Counted from the first letter of the stretch, positions 9,038 through 21,340 are shown. The stretch: DNA of 64,000 nucleotides from Juglans regia (GCF_001411555.2 NC_049911.1:3038001-3102000); one strand, 5' to 3'. A program made the numbers and translations. Notes: generated by a model from the sequence alone, not told the origin.

Positions 9038-12000
9038 ACAACACCTTGCCCACAAGGTGTGGGTAATCGGTGCATAGCTGTGTGTAAGGTTCCCAGGAGG
9101 CTTCGTCTTGCGTCTGACCAATCCAGCGAACCAAGAGCTCGACGACAGGTAAGTTCCTCACTTTCTTCAGTCTTCGTTGGAGTTCGTTGGAGTATCTCCT
9201 CTGGTTTCGGTTTCACTATGCCATTTTTGTCAGTGGGTGGTAGGGTTGGAATGATACTAACCTGGTTTCCCAACTTCTTTTTCAATTGCAAGATGTGGAA
9301 AACATCGTGAAACTGAGATGAAGGGGGTAGTTGAATTTGGTAAGCTACTTCACCAACTTTCTGTATCACCTGAAAGGGACTGTAGAATCACGGCGAAAGT
9401 TTCAAATAGTGGTGGTTGCGAAGGGAGGACTGTCTGTAAGGCTGGAGTTTTAGGTAAACCCACTCACCGACTTCCAAATGTTGTTCCTTTCTGTTTTTAT
9501 CTGCATATCTCTTCATTCTCTTCTGGGATCTGACCAAGTTTTGCTTCAACAGGACCCAAAGCTGGTCTCTTTCCCGCAATGTAAGCTCGACCTCCTTTAA
9601 TCTTGCAGTGTCTACTGTATAACTTGTTAGCTTAGGCAGTGTGTACCCATTCAGTGCTTGGAAGGGTGTTAGTTTACTCAAAGCATGTTGGCTCGAGTTG
9701 TAGCACCATTCTGCCAAGGCCACCCATTTAGACCACTCTTTAGGTTTATCACAGATATAGGACCTTAAGTAATTTTTCACCCATTTGTTAACAGTTTCGG
9801 TTTGACCATCTGTATGGGGATGGTATGCCATGCTGAAAGCCAACTTAACCCCTTGTAAAGATAGAAATTCTTGCCAGAACTTGCTAGTGAATGTTGGGTC
9901 TCAATCTGATGTAATAGAGTTGGGCATTCCATGTAGTTTGAAAATGTGTTTGAGGAAGAGTTGGGCGATAGTCTTAGCAGTATATGGGTGGGAAATAAGA
10001 ATAAAATGGGAGTATTTTGTAAACTTGTCAACAACTACCCATAGGGCATTAAACCCAGCAGAGTTAGGTAATCTTTCGACAAAGTCCATGATAATGTCAG
10101 CCCATGGTGTCGAAGGAATTGGTAGGGTTTGGAGCAAGCCACTAGGGAGTGTATTATCCACCTTGACAATTTGGCAAATGTCACAGTCTTTAGGAAATTT
10201 CTTACATCCAATTTCTGGCCAGGCCAGTAAAATTCCTTCTTGACCTTATAAAAGGTCTTGTCAAAGCCCAAATGACCCCTTAGGGGACTCCCATGTAACA
10301 AATCCAGGAGCTTGTTTATAAAAAAAGGAACTGTAGGAATGTAAACTCTGCCTTTATAAAATAGGATGTCACTCTTCACTGTGTAAGGGGACTACAGCTG
10401 TCCCTGCTTGTGTTTCTCCCATAGAGCCTTAATTCTGTCATCACTCGAGTATAGGGCTTTCATATCATTCATCCAGTCCCAATTTGGGACATAAATGAGA
10501 GACACAGTCACCTCAGAGTCTACCCTTTGTCTGGATAAGGCATCCACCACCATGTTTTCTTTGCCTTTTTTGTATTCAACCACAAAGTCATATCCCATGA
10601 GCTTAGCAATCCATTTTTGCAGCATAAATGTCCCAACTCGTTGGTCAAACAAGAATTTCAAACTTTGATGATCTGTTTTAATAATAAACGGCGCCACTTT
10701 TGAGCTCCCGAAACTAGGGCCATAAATTCTTTTTCATATGTAGAGAGTTGTAAGGCTCTTCCTTTTAAAGTTTGACTAAAAAATGTGAGGGGCCTCCCTG
10801 TTTGCATAAGTACTACCCCAATGGCCTCACTCGACGCATCACATTCTATGACAAAAGGTTTTTGAAAGTTGGGCAGGGCTAAGATTGGGGTTCAGTCATA
10901 GCTATCTTGAGTGTGTTAAAGGCTGTTTGGGCTTCCTCATCCCAAGTCAAATTGTCTTTTTTGAATAAGCTGGTCAGTTTTGCTACTACAGCTCCACATC
11001 CTCTCACAAATCTCCGATAATAGCCCGTGATAAAAACCCACATAGGGCTTTAAGGGGCTTGTGTGGTGGCCAGCTCAACATAGCATTTATCTTCACCGGA
11101 TCTGCCCTTACTCCTTGGCCAGAAATTAAATAGCCCAAATATGCAATTTCCATGCAGCCAAAATCATACTTACTCAGCTTAGCATAAAACTGGTTGTCCC
11201 TTAAAATGTCAAAAGTGAACTGTAGGTGGAGTAGGTGAGCCTCCTCATCCCTACTATAGATCAAAATATCATAAAAATAAAAACCAAAATAAACTTCCGT
11301 AAATGAGGTTTAAAAACCTGGTTCATCAAACTCAGGAAAGTGGAGGGTGCATTGATTAAGCCGAACGACATCACCAAAAATCCCTAGTGCCCTTCATGTG
11401 TACGAAAATGTTGTTTTAGGGATGTCTTCAGTTTTCACCCTTATTTAATGATATCCCGACCTTAGGTCGAGTTTTGAAAACACTTTGGCACCATGTAGTT
11501 CATCCATCAATTCCTCCACCACTGGAATTGTATATTTATCTTTCACTGTGGCATGGTTGAGGGCACGATAGTCAACACATAAATGCCATGTGTCATCTGC
11601 CTTCCTTACCAATAAAACAGGGGAGGAATACGGGCTTTGACTAGGTCGAATAACACCAGATTCCAGCAACTCTTCAATGATTTTCTCTATTTCATCTTTC
11701 TAAATATAGGGATAGCGATAGGGTCTCACAAAGATGGGTTGAGTACTAGGTAATAGGGTGATACTGTCGTCTTAAGATCTGGCTGGTGGGAGGCTAGAAA
11801 AGAGGGCAAAGATGTCAGGATATAGTTCAAGGAGGTATTGTATTAATTTAGGGACAGGGGTAGGTGTTTGGGCTTAGGGAACTTGTTCAATGAGCTGTAG
11901 TAGCACACATTTTTTTTCTGGAGCAGTAGCTCTATTAAATGGCCATTCTTCCATTAAAGTGCCTCCTCGCAGCCCCTTTAAAATGATTACAGTGTCCTGG

Positions 12001-12179
12001 TAGTTAAACTGCATAGTGAGGTTATGAAGATTCCATAAAATCAACCCTACCCCTTGTAACCATTGCACACCCAGCACTAGCAAATACATATCCACAGAAA
12101 ACCTCATGTATTGGACAACCAATGGAACATCTTTAATTTTGCCCTCACTTTGAACTTGGTCTCCATTTGCACCTTTCAC
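9035..12179 (-). pseudogene. Chromovirus pol remnant (PR, RT, RNase H, integrase, chromodomain)
   Basis: Pieces in order on the minus strand: protease-like and post-protease sequence (12179-11874); RT fingers and palm with VDYRALN and [11 protein letters not shown] (11669-11445); RT thumb with GYLISGQGV (11264-11004); RNase H with KTDHQSLKFL and DALSRQ (10697-10392); integrase zinc region with GHLGFDKT and FYWPGQK (10379-10035); catalytic core with WADIIMDFVERLP, DPTFTSKFWQ and HTDGQTETVNKW (10161-9388); and at the very end a chromodomain-like LVRWIGQTQDEASWE. The RT catalytic box reads FYFYD rather than F-x-D-D. The integrase core is broken by TGA where related elements have Arg, a CGA to TGA type change. 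Pieces fall in several frames, so no functional product is expected. Confidence 0.88.
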
Positions 12180-12553
12180 CTAACTTTGTCATTGGTTAAC
12201 ACTTGTAGGAAAAGTTTTGATAGTATAAAAGGGTCCAGGAAGTTGTGAGTATTTCCTGAATCAATGAGAATAGTCACTGGTTGGTTACCAATTCTGCCCA
12301 CAACACGCATAGTTTTAGGGCTCAAGGACGCTATAATAGCATGTAAAGTGATCTTTGGAGTTGCACCAGTGATTTCTTATGTGATCTGGTCCTCTTCCTT
12401 TTTAGTGTCAATGTCTACCACTTCATAATTCTCCTCAATCTCTTCAATCAAATATAGCTTTGGACTTGAACATTTGTGACCTGGGGCCCACTTGGAGTCA
12501 CACGAATAACATAGGCCTTTTGCCCTGCGCTCCCTCATCTCATTTTGACTAAC

Positions 12554-13458
12554 TTAATGGACTAGAACAATGGCTTTGGGATGGTTTTGGTGGTTGTCTA
12601 TGGTTTGGGGTTGTTGGAAGGGTTTAAGGTAGGATGGTTGATGGTTTTGTGTGGTTGTCTGGTAAGGTAAGGTTCTGTATGGAGTTTTCTTTTGCAAAAA
12701 AATTTTTTCCTCTTGCATTTTTGCAAGTCCATAAGCTGTAAGCAGATCAGTTAGGGTAAACATCTTAATTGACAACCTTATATCATCCCTAAGGCAACTG
12801 AGAAAGTAACTAAGCTTGCAATTCTCAGATAACCCACGCAGCCTGTTAGACAAGGCTTTAAAATCAATTTTGTAATCATCCACACTACCCTTCTGTCTCA
12901 ACTTAGCCAACTGTTCCATGGATCATCATACGTGGTTGGACCAAATCTGACTATTAATGCCTTCACAAAGGCCTCCCAACTGTTTATTCTCCCAGACTCT
13001 TCCAAGTCTTAAAATCATACTAGTGTCTTCCCTTCTAAGTGGAGGGATACTAAACATAGTTTATGCTGAGAAAGAATATTATGATAGGTAAAAAATTGGT
13101 TTACCTTAAATAACCATCCATGGGGGTTATCTCAATGAAAAACTGGGAAGTCCAATCAAATTGGCCTTGGTTGGATGTCTGTATTGTGAGGTACAAGCTA
13201 TAACTCTTGATCTTCCAGATGTTAATTGTTTTGTGGATGACTAGATGAAACTCTTAATAGAGTTGTCTTCACACTGTGCAGATCTACTGCTATACTAGAA
13301 AACTGCTTCAACATTGTCTCCATTTGACGCCGCATAGCCAGCATCTCCACGCCTATTGTATCAAACTGGCTATCAGTGTTTTTGATGTGTTGTTCTGTAA
13401 TTTTTCTTTGAGCATTGAGACCCTCATGTAATTCTTTCATACGAGTGTTTTCAGCCAT
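12554..13458 (-). pseudogene. Chromovirus gag remnant
   Basis: The gag reading frame begins at MAENTRMKELHEGL (start 13458), shortly inside the primer binding site, and runs to a stop at 13222. It has a helical N-terminal segment. After a damaged stretch, 12919-12554 carries the retrotransposon gag core (VDDYKIDFKALSNRLRG, LSYFLSCLRDDI). A cysteine knuckle is hinted at around 12530-12470 but lies in a broken frame. Confidence 0.75.
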
Positions 13459-13480
13459 AATGAATAGGGCAGGAAAGGGG

Positions 13481-13492
13481 CTCTGGATACCA
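13481..13492 (-). other. Primer binding site of the chromovirus
   Basis: TGGTATCCAGAG on the minus strand, two bases inside the 5' LTR. It matches the plant initiator Met-tRNA primer site with one extra C. Confidence 0.8.
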
Positions 13493-13494
13493 CT

Positions 13495-13959
13495 TGTAAT
13501 AGATAAAACTAAGAATTTAAGGAAAAATACACAATCTGATGAATATTTCATATGTATTTAGTAGGGAAAGATAATGCTCTCTTCGAGGGGAGCTCCTCCA
13601 TAGATGGAAAACATAAATAAATAAAAAAAATGATTCTTTAGGTTCTAGATGCTTCTTCAAGCTATTACTATGCTAGATATACTAGTAATGTAAAAAGATA
13701 GAATTGCCCTTAGGTTATTTGATTACAAATTGAAGGAAATATAAATCAAGAAATAAACATGCATCAGGTCTTCTTGGCCCATTCAAGTCCCACAAACGTC
13801 CATCTCATTTGACCGTTGCTACTGCCCATCCACTAGCCCAGCCCACACACAATCACACTTAACTCAGGAACACATCTTCTGAAGGAACCCTAAAGTCCCG
13901 AACTTCATCATAACACTTCTCTCCCTCTGTTCTCTTCACTTCGATGTTGGTGTGTGACA
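13495..13959 (-). repeat. 5' LTR of the chromovirus
   Basis: About 465 bp. It begins TGTCACACACC and ends TCTATTACA on the element strand, next to the primer binding site. It carries a small A-rich insertion relative to the other LTR (around 13620). Confidence 0.9.
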
Positions 13960-13964
13960 GTCTC
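13960..13964. repeat. Target-site duplication GTCTC, right
   Basis: Identical to 8560-8564 and directly outside the 5' LTR. Confidence 0.85.
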
Positions 13965-14939
13965 TGTATAGCCAGTTACATGTGAATGCATAAGCTTTCT
14001 ATTATTCAATGAAGTACTCATTTCTAGCTCTGTACAAAGCTCAACATTGGTTTCATTTTGCCAATATTTTGTACAGCCAAAGGCCAAACATATTTACATT
14101 GTATAGCTTGAAGACCAAGCTTAAATGTACTATAGTGATGTTATGCAATGAACAAGGTTGCATGCTTTGTACAATAAAACACCATTTCTCACGTTCTAAA
14201 TGTAAGGTTTTGAATAACATTTTCGGTGGCAACACTCTTGTTTTTGGATTATAGGTACCACAAAGTTCATCAGATGTACATTTAGAATGATTCTAAAAAT
14301 GGGTTTTCTTTGTTATTTTTCGCTTTACATGGACTAAATAATCTCATATCTATCTTAGCTTCAAGTGTAGGTGTGTGGTCGTGCAATACTTATATTACAA
14401 AAAAAAAAAAAAAAGTTAATAAGGTAGTGTGGTTGTATAGTAGATTCATTATTGTTTATTTTGTAATGAAAACTTTCCTCATCTTCTTCTTACATGCTAT
14501 TGGGTTTGACTATTTTTTTATTGTGCTTGTATTTCTTGGCTCAATTGGTTAGTGTAGTTAGAAATAGGGAAATATATTGATTTTTATTGCATTTTATATA
14601 TAAATTGTATTACTACTAAGATTTTTTATTTTTTCATGGTGAAGTTCTTGGTGGTTAAAAATTAGGGTTTATGGGTTATGTTATAAGAAGATGATAGCTT
14701 GATTAGAGTCCAAATTTGTCTCATACTCTCACACGAAGAGGATGCTCTGATTTTGGTTCTGAAATGGGTCTTGATCCTCTCTATATTGTAAATATGCTTC
14801 CCAATGGCTTGGAGATATCTCGGTTAGTGTGGTTATAATGATGCTGAATTTATTTTTGTAGTTGTTCCTATCTCAAAAGAAATCTTGCTCTTGCGTCATA
14901 ATTATTAGAACTTTAGTTTTTCTTGGTGAACTGAATGAT

Positions 14940-14973
<34 letters not shown>

Positions 14974-16240
14974 TGGTGGCAGTAGAAGCTCAATATTTTG
15001 AAGATGCCATCAGTGATGTTAGTATAACCTTTCTTCACTTGTTCTTCTTGATGGTGAAGAAGGTTAAGTATGGTGTACGCTTTATACACACCTAAATAGA
15101 CTGGAATTTGATGTTTTGCCTCCTGCAACTTTTGATGAACATTAGTGAGACAGATGTTTTGTCTCCTATGCTTCACATATCATTACTGATTAAGCCTTTG
15201 TGATATTACCTTTGTGATGTTAGAATCATGAATGCCATGTAAATTAAGCCTGTGTGATATCGGAGAATCATAATTTTCAATGTTGCATTTTTTTGAAGTT
15301 AAGGTTACTCACTAATCAATGCTCTTTCTACTTTTATGTTGACTTCTATATTTAATTTTGCTAGGAGTTCTTTTAAGATCAGCTTATCCATAGATCAATG
15401 CCCCTCCTCACATCGTCCGTCCGTCTACTGCCACTTCTCGCCTCCTCTCCACGCCGACGAGTCTCTCTCTTTCTCTTAGTCTCCATTCGTCTTTCCAAGC
15501 TCAGTTTGGATATAAATTATTGGAGAAAAGTGTTCAAGTTTCAGGGCTAGAGTCATATTGTTTCTTACTTGTTTGTAAATCCACGTTCTTTTATTGGCTA
15601 TGATAATTGAGTTGATAAAACCCTCTAGTAAACATGTTACTTTTAACTTTTTGCAGTCTGTAGTTATTTTGCATCATTGGTATGCCTCATTACTTATAAA
15701 AAAATTCTTATGAATATAATTTTTTATTACTTATAAAAAAAATATTAAAGGATTTAACATTGTGCTTATAAAAAAAAAGAATTTTGCTTAATTCTTATGA
15801 ATCCATTCTAGTTTTATGTATCATGTTTCGTGTTTTTTTTTTTTTAATCTTGTTATGGACCTTTTCCGGCGAGAAAAACTTGTCGGAAATAAATTTTTGC
15901 GACCTAGTCTTTTCCTGAAAATCAACTTTCACCGCAGATAATTATTTCTCGCGAGTACAAATCACCGCAAATACTTATTTCCGTCGACGATTAACCATAG
16001 TTAATATTCTTGTGGATGAAATCTTGGGACTTTTCCAGTGAAATAAATCACCTCAAAATTAGATTATTTGTGGCTTGTTTTTTTTCTCGTAGCAATTTCT
16101 CAATTAAGACTGATCTTGCGCTAATGTAAAGAAAAAAGATTGATCTTTCGCCGCAACTCAGGGGCAATGGAAAATCACAGGAAGAAGTCAATTCCGACTA
16201 TTTTTAGCCTTTTTCTGGCGATTAAGTGTCGCGGTGAAAA
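13965..16240. other. Right arm of CACTA-type element
   Basis: AT-rich sequence with a TA microsatellite (14940-14972), a C/T-rich patch near 15405-15490 resembling the left-arm leader, and GCGAC-type subterminal motifs from about 15860. No transposase or captured gene was recognised. Confidence 0.5.
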
Positions 16241-16257
16241 TTTATTTTCTTGTAATG

Positions 16258-16455
16258 ATAGTAGAAATCTTAATGAGTAGAAAAAAAATAATTAAGATTT
16301 CAGTTGAAACACTATAAATATAATGTGCCTCATGATCCAAATCTACAAAACATGTACACAATTTGTGACTTATATCGAGTATTGGTGACAATTGAAAAGC
16401 TAAAAGTTTATTATTCAATTGACAAACTACGATTGTTGGACCTTTTCAGTATTTT
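16258..16455. other. Short spacer between CACTA element and LINE
   Basis: AT-rich. Apart from the right ATA duplication (16258-16260) nothing is seen. Confidence 0.5.
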
Positions 16456-16490
16456 TTTTAAATGAAAATAATTTCATTGATGGGGTAAAA

Positions 16491-19400
16491 TTACACCATA
16501 CAAACTAAATTAACCATAACAGAGTTTATAACCTCAAGAGGGTCATCCTCTAACCAGACTTTTTCACTAACATCACTGATTGCTAACTTAGTTGCTATGT
16601 GAGCAACTTTATTAACAGACCTGTGTGCAAAAGTCAATCGCCATGCTGGGTTGCAATCCACCAACTGCTCAGATCCTTTGTCACTCGCCCAAGCCACGAG
16701 TTAGCTTCTTTTTTGGAATTAACAGCATCTATAACCACTTTAGCATCCCCTTCAAAACTCACTTGGCTCAATCCTAACTCGATACAAAGTTCCATAGCTT
16801 TGTGAAGAGCTACACTTTCTGCTTGAAAAACTAAGCAAATATGATCCTTAAAAGCTGTCAAACAAGCTTGCAAGCTGCCTTCAGAGTCCCTGATGATTAT
16901 CCCCAATCCCATTCTGCCATTATCCTTGTCAAAAGTTGCATCAAAATTCACTATAAAATAAGGACAATCAAGTAGCTTCCATGTCTGAGTTGATCCTCTC
17001 CCATGACACCTTTCTGCTCTGTTAATATTAATCTGGTTTCTCTCTTTAAACAAAGAGAGATCAGCTTGAGCCCTTGTAGCAATTGTACCAAGTTGCATGA
17101 ATTAGTTTTGAAAAATAAAAGCATTCCTCCTAGCCCATAGGTGATAAAACATAACTGAGGTCAATTCAAGGCTTTCCTGATTCAATTTAACAATCATCTC
17201 TAACCATAGCAGCTGAAAATTAGAGAAGTGCCTTTTCCATTTATTGAAGATGCAAATCTCTCCTCCCCAAACGTCTACTGCTGTAAAAGAATTCCATAAA
17301 ACATGCACTGATGTCTATATCTCTCATGTACATTTTGGACAAAGATTGCTCTCAATAATGTTCTTCCTGAAAAGATTATTTTTAGTAGGAAGAATATTAT
17401 TGAGACATTTCCAAATAAGCAATTTAACTTTTCTTGGTACTTCTAAGTGCCATAAATCTTTCCACATCGCATTAATACCCCCCCCCCAAGAGACTTCACC
17501 TGAGTTTCTACTCAACAGCATAGTATCCAAAAAATAAGCACTTTTAACAAAGAAGTTTCCTTTTTCTGAGCCTACTCATATTAGCTTATCACAGGATCCT
17601 CTACTACTAATTGGTATGGAACATATGAGCTTGGCTTCATCCTCATTGAACACTATTGCCACCAAGTCTTTTTTCCAGGATCTGCTGCCTTCCTCTATCA
17701 ATGCCTCCACTCTGGTCTTGAGATCAAGAGTATTAATAGGTGTCTGAATCTGGTAAGTCACAGGACTAGGTAACCACTTGTCCTTCCATATTTTTATGTT
17801 ATTTCCATTACCTACCCTCCATATAGTCCCCTTCTTTAATAGACCCAAGCTGGACCAAAGGCTTCTCCAGATAAAAGAAGGAGAACCTCTCAGTTTAGCC
17901 TCCATTAAATCACAATTATAGAAATACTTTTGTTTGAACACACAAGAAACCAGTGAATTAGGTTCCTTGATTAACCTCCAAACTTGCTTAGCAAGAAAGG
18001 CTATATTGAAGCTATTGAGATCCCTAAAGCCCAAGCCACCCTGATTCTTAACCAAACCCAGTGACCTCCATGATTTCTAGTGAATACCTCTCCCATCTCC
18101 TTTATGACACCACCGAAATCTAGCCAAGAGAGTTTCAATTTCTTTGAGTAGCAGCACTGGCAGTTTGAACACACTCATTGTGTAAGCTGAAATAGCCTGC
18201 AAAACACTCTTTACGAGAATCTCTTTCCCTGCTGAGGACAAGAGCTTGGTCTTCCAACTGTTGATCCTTTTTCTAAATCTTCTCCTTCAAACTTTTGAAT
18301 GTATTATACTTTGATCTCCCTACCACTGTTGGGAGACCAAGATATCTGTTATAATCATTACACCTTGAGCCATTCACTTGCTACAGGATGAAGTCCTTTG
18401 TCTCCACCTTAGTATTCGAATTGAAGAAAACACTAGTCATCTCTTTGTTTAAAGTTTGGCCTGATGCTTTCTCATATTGAAGCAAAAGTTCATGGATCAG
18501 ATACCACTCAACCAGCTTTGCTCTACAGAAGATTACGCAGTTATCAGCAAAGAAGAAGTGGTTTATCCTTAGCCCACCCCATGTCACTGCTACTCCCTTG
18601 ATAAGACCCTTGGATTCAGCTTTGAACATGAGAGAATTGAGGCTTTCATCACAAATTAAAAACAAGCAAGGTGACTATGAGTCACCTTGTCACAAACCTC
18701 TTGAAGGAATTATGGCCTCACCCGGTTCCCCATTAATGACAACAGAATAAGAAACTGATTTTACACACTCCATCACTAGATCAATCAATTTCTTGCCAAA
18801 ACCAAGCTTGAGCATCAAAGCCTCTAGAAAGTCACACTCTACCCTATCATAGGCTTTTGACATATCTAACTTAATGGCCATAGAGCCTTCCCTTCCTTTC
18901 TGTTTAGACTGCATAGTGTGAAGTAAGTCATAGGCCACCATGATATTATCAGTAATCAACCTATTTGGGATAAAAGCACTTTGGTTCCAAGAAATCACCT
19001 TATCTAACACACCTTTCATTCTATTGGCCAAAACTTTGGAAATCAGTTTGTAAACAACATTACAAAGAAAGATAGGCCTATATTCATGTACTGAATTAGG
19101 GGAATTTACCTTGGGAATTAAAGCTAGATGAGTATGGTTTAAGTCCTTTGGTAACTTCCCTTTTTTGAAAAATTCTAAAACAGCTTGAGTTACATCATAA
19201 CCCACTATCTTCCAATGTTCTTGAAAAATCCTGCACTAAAGCCATCAGGTCCAGGAGACTTAAAAGGGGACATATGCATGAGGACCACCTCCACATCTTT
19301 CTCTATAAAGGCCCTATCCAACTGTTGTTGCATCTTAGCTATCAGCCTTGATTCTATCCCATGAATACACTGATCAATACAAACTAAATTGGGCTGTGAA

Positions 19401-20625
19401 GACTGGAACACTGTAGAAAAATGTCTCTTGAAGCCTTCTATTATGACAATCTTCCCCTTCAATTATGTACCATCCATATCGATAACTCTATTAATAGTAC
19501 TTTTTTTTTCCTTCTCTGATTCATACATGCATGATAGAACTTTGTGTTTCTGTCACCACCTATCAACCAGTGTCTCTTTGCTCTTTGCCTCCACCATGTG
19601 TCTTCTTTGTCCAATAGGAAATCGAGCTCCTGTTGTAACCTTTTTTGTGCTAGCATGTTGGCTGGTCATTCTCCTCTTTGCATAATACTTATTAACTGAG
19701 TCTTGTCCCTAATAGCTTTGGTTCTGTCCCTAGCCAAATTCTTGCTCCACTGTTTAAGCCCATTTTTGGTTGTTTCCAGCTTACTTATCACTCTATCCAA
19801 CCCACTTTCCATCCCATTTCTGCCTTGCCAAGCTTCAGAAACTACAACACTGCATCCATCCTCCTTATTCCAACTTGCCTCATACTGGAAGAAAGTATGA
19901 AAGCTATGAATTGAGGGCCTATCTGAACTGCATTGCAGCAGTATTGGATTGTGATCAGAACAAACAGCTAGTGAGGTCTCCACTGAAACCTTAGGATACT
20001 TTGCTCTCCAAATACAGTTAGCAATGGCTCTATCGAGTTTTTCTTTAGTAAAAGACTCATCTTCATGTCGGTTACACCAAGTAAACTTATTACCTCTCCA
20101 TCCCAAGTCAAAGAGGTTCCCCTCCTCCATCAAATTTCTGAACATACCCATTAGTTTTTCACTTGTAGGACTCCCCCCCCCCCCCCCCCCTTCTTCCTTG
20201 TACAACACCTCATCATCTATTATAACTCCCCAACCCCCCTCCTCAGGCTTGAAAGAAGATAGCAACTCCCAAGTCTAACTCCTTAAATTTGATTTTGGAT
20301 GCCCATAAAAGCAAGACAGAAGCCATTTCAACTTACACTGCTCATCATTCACAATGACATTAATGTGATGTTGTGAGTAATTAACCAACTCTAAAAGATC
20401 CTCCTGTCTTCATAAAAGCATGAGTCCTCCACTCCTCCCTATGGCCTCGACTACAATACAACCATCAAACTTGAACATCTTAGCAACTCTATGAGCTTTA
20501 TCATATGATAGTTTGGTCTCCATCAAGAAGACCACATCAGGCAACTTATCTTTCACTATCAAGCAAAGGCTTTGAATTTTTTGGGGGTTTCCAAGCTCCC
20601 AACAGTTCCAACTTAAAAACCTCAT
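16491..20625 (-). pseudogene. LINE ORF2 remnant (endonuclease, RT, zf-RVT, RNase H)
   Basis: It starts MRFLSWNCWELGNP, the usual start of plant L1 ORF2, with an APE-type endonuclease: FLMETKL, then DLGWRGNKFTWCNRH and CSDHNPILL. After a spacer come reverse transcriptase blocks: FKSPGPDGFSAGFF (19460-19205), VNSPNSVHEYRPI, NQSAFIPNRLITDNIMVAYD and MAIKLDMSKAYDRVE (19205-18690), then FFADNCVIFC (18665-18381), where the catalytic F-A-D-D box has become FADN. The zinc-binding tail and RNase H (FDATFDKDNGRMG, FEGDAKVV) occupy 17530-16490. At least eight frame breaks separate these parts. Confidence 0.85.
20173..20190. repeat. 18-base C homopolymer inside LINE
   Basis: An uninterrupted C run (G on the element strand) encoding a Gly run in the endonuclease remnant. 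It is an expansion not present in the related LINE at 59715. Confidence 0.85.
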
Positions 20626-21289
20626 TGTGCCCGACGGGGCAGACTCGCAGCTGTTGCCGAATCCATAATATGATCACTATCATTCAGCTTATCATTAGCA
20701 CGAGTTTTCCTAAGTTTTTTGAAGGGAAAAGAGCTAACCTTGCTTACGTCTGTCTCTCCTAGAGACAGAGGAGAGACAAACGGGACAAGAGGAATCCCTT
20801 GAACAAGAGCACAGCATTTCCATCTACGACCTTCCCCCTGCCTCAATGGTTTAAGAGCAGAAACCGAATTCTTCCCCAATCCAAGTTCTGGATTACTAGT
20901 CATTGGAGCCTTAGAGGCCAAGGCTTTGAAGCCCATTTGTTCATAAGCTAGCTCTGATGCGTGTTTAGGTCCATTTCCTATCTGTGGTCCATCAGGATTT
21001 TGTGTCTCAAAAACAATTTCCCACCCATTTGTTGTAACCGCCATAAGATCAGCACTTTGCTGAATTTCTTGTGAACATTTCTCCCCTGCCACTAAGAGAG
21101 GATGAATTTCCAACACAATGTCTCTTCCCTCTGAATCTGATGAAAACTGCTCTGTGCCTCATGTTGCTGACTTACCTCCCCTTCTTTGGCAGCCCTTTTG
21201 CTTAACTGCTCGCGGAGGCCTCCGCCTCCATCATACCACTGTCTTTCCCAGAGTCCTTCCCCCCTCTCCTCTTGGGAAGCCTTCAGCAT
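20622..21289 (-). pseudogene. LINE ORF1-like remnant
   Basis: Two overlapping frames (21289-21092 and 21116-20622) precede ORF2. The second ends …AASLPRRAQ at a TGA sharing bases with the ORF2 ATG (ATGA at 20625-20622). The content is hydrophilic, Ser/Lys/Gln-rich linker sequence. The nucleic-acid binding core expected in plant LINE ORF1 is missing, so the region is truncated at its 5' side. Confidence 0.55.
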
Positions 21290-21340
21290 GTAGCTAGGGC
21301 CCGAACTGTAAACCTGAAGCTACTTCTTCTCCTTGACCAA

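Larger units (their letters stand above)
8565..13959 (-). mobile_element. Ty3/gypsy chromovirus LTR retrotransposon, decayed
   Basis: A 5.4-kb element on the minus strand with LTRs at both ends starting TG and ending CA, a 5-bp target duplication GTCTC, a Met-tRNA-type primer binding site and a purine tract. Domain order on the minus strand is gag, protease region, reverse transcriptase, RNase H, integrase, chromodomain. That order is Ty3/gypsy, and the chromodomain makes it a chromovirus. The LTRs differ at roughly 40 of about 460 positions by eye, mostly transitions, so the insertion is old. Coding is split by many stops and frameshifts. It inserted into the CACTA-type element. Confidence 0.93.
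7049..16257. mobile_element. CACTA-type DNA transposon, non-autonomous, with nested retrotransposon
   Basis: The left end reads CACTACAAGAAA and the right end reads TTTTCTTGTAATG, the inverted form with one base change. Both are flanked by the 3-bp duplication ATA (7046-7048 and 16258-16260), the size CACTA transposase makes. Both arms are rich in short subterminal motifs (GGCGAC, GCCGC, GCGGC; for example 7088-7400 and 15860-16240). Without the nested retrotransposon and its duplication the element is about 3.8 kb. No transposase coding is visible, so it would depend on an autonomous relative. The interior has CT tracts (7448-7467, 7560-7640) and C-rich leader-like sequence at both sides. 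Confidence 0.75.
16460..21340 (-). mobile_element. Near-full-length L1-type LINE, decayed
   Basis: A non-LTR retrotransposon on the minus strand. Its 3' end is marked by the T run at about 16452-16459 (A tail on the element strand). Its 5' end lies near 21300-21340, where ORF1-like coding fades. It carries an ORF1 remnant and a complete set of ORF2 domains with many stops and frameshifts. No target duplication could be identified. It is far more eroded than the LINE at 59715-63858. Confidence 0.85.

Noticed and set aside
16460..21340. Target-site duplication for the minus-strand LINE
   Set aside because: I compared sequence beside the T run near 16450 with the region near 21340 and saw no convincing match of 8 bases or more.
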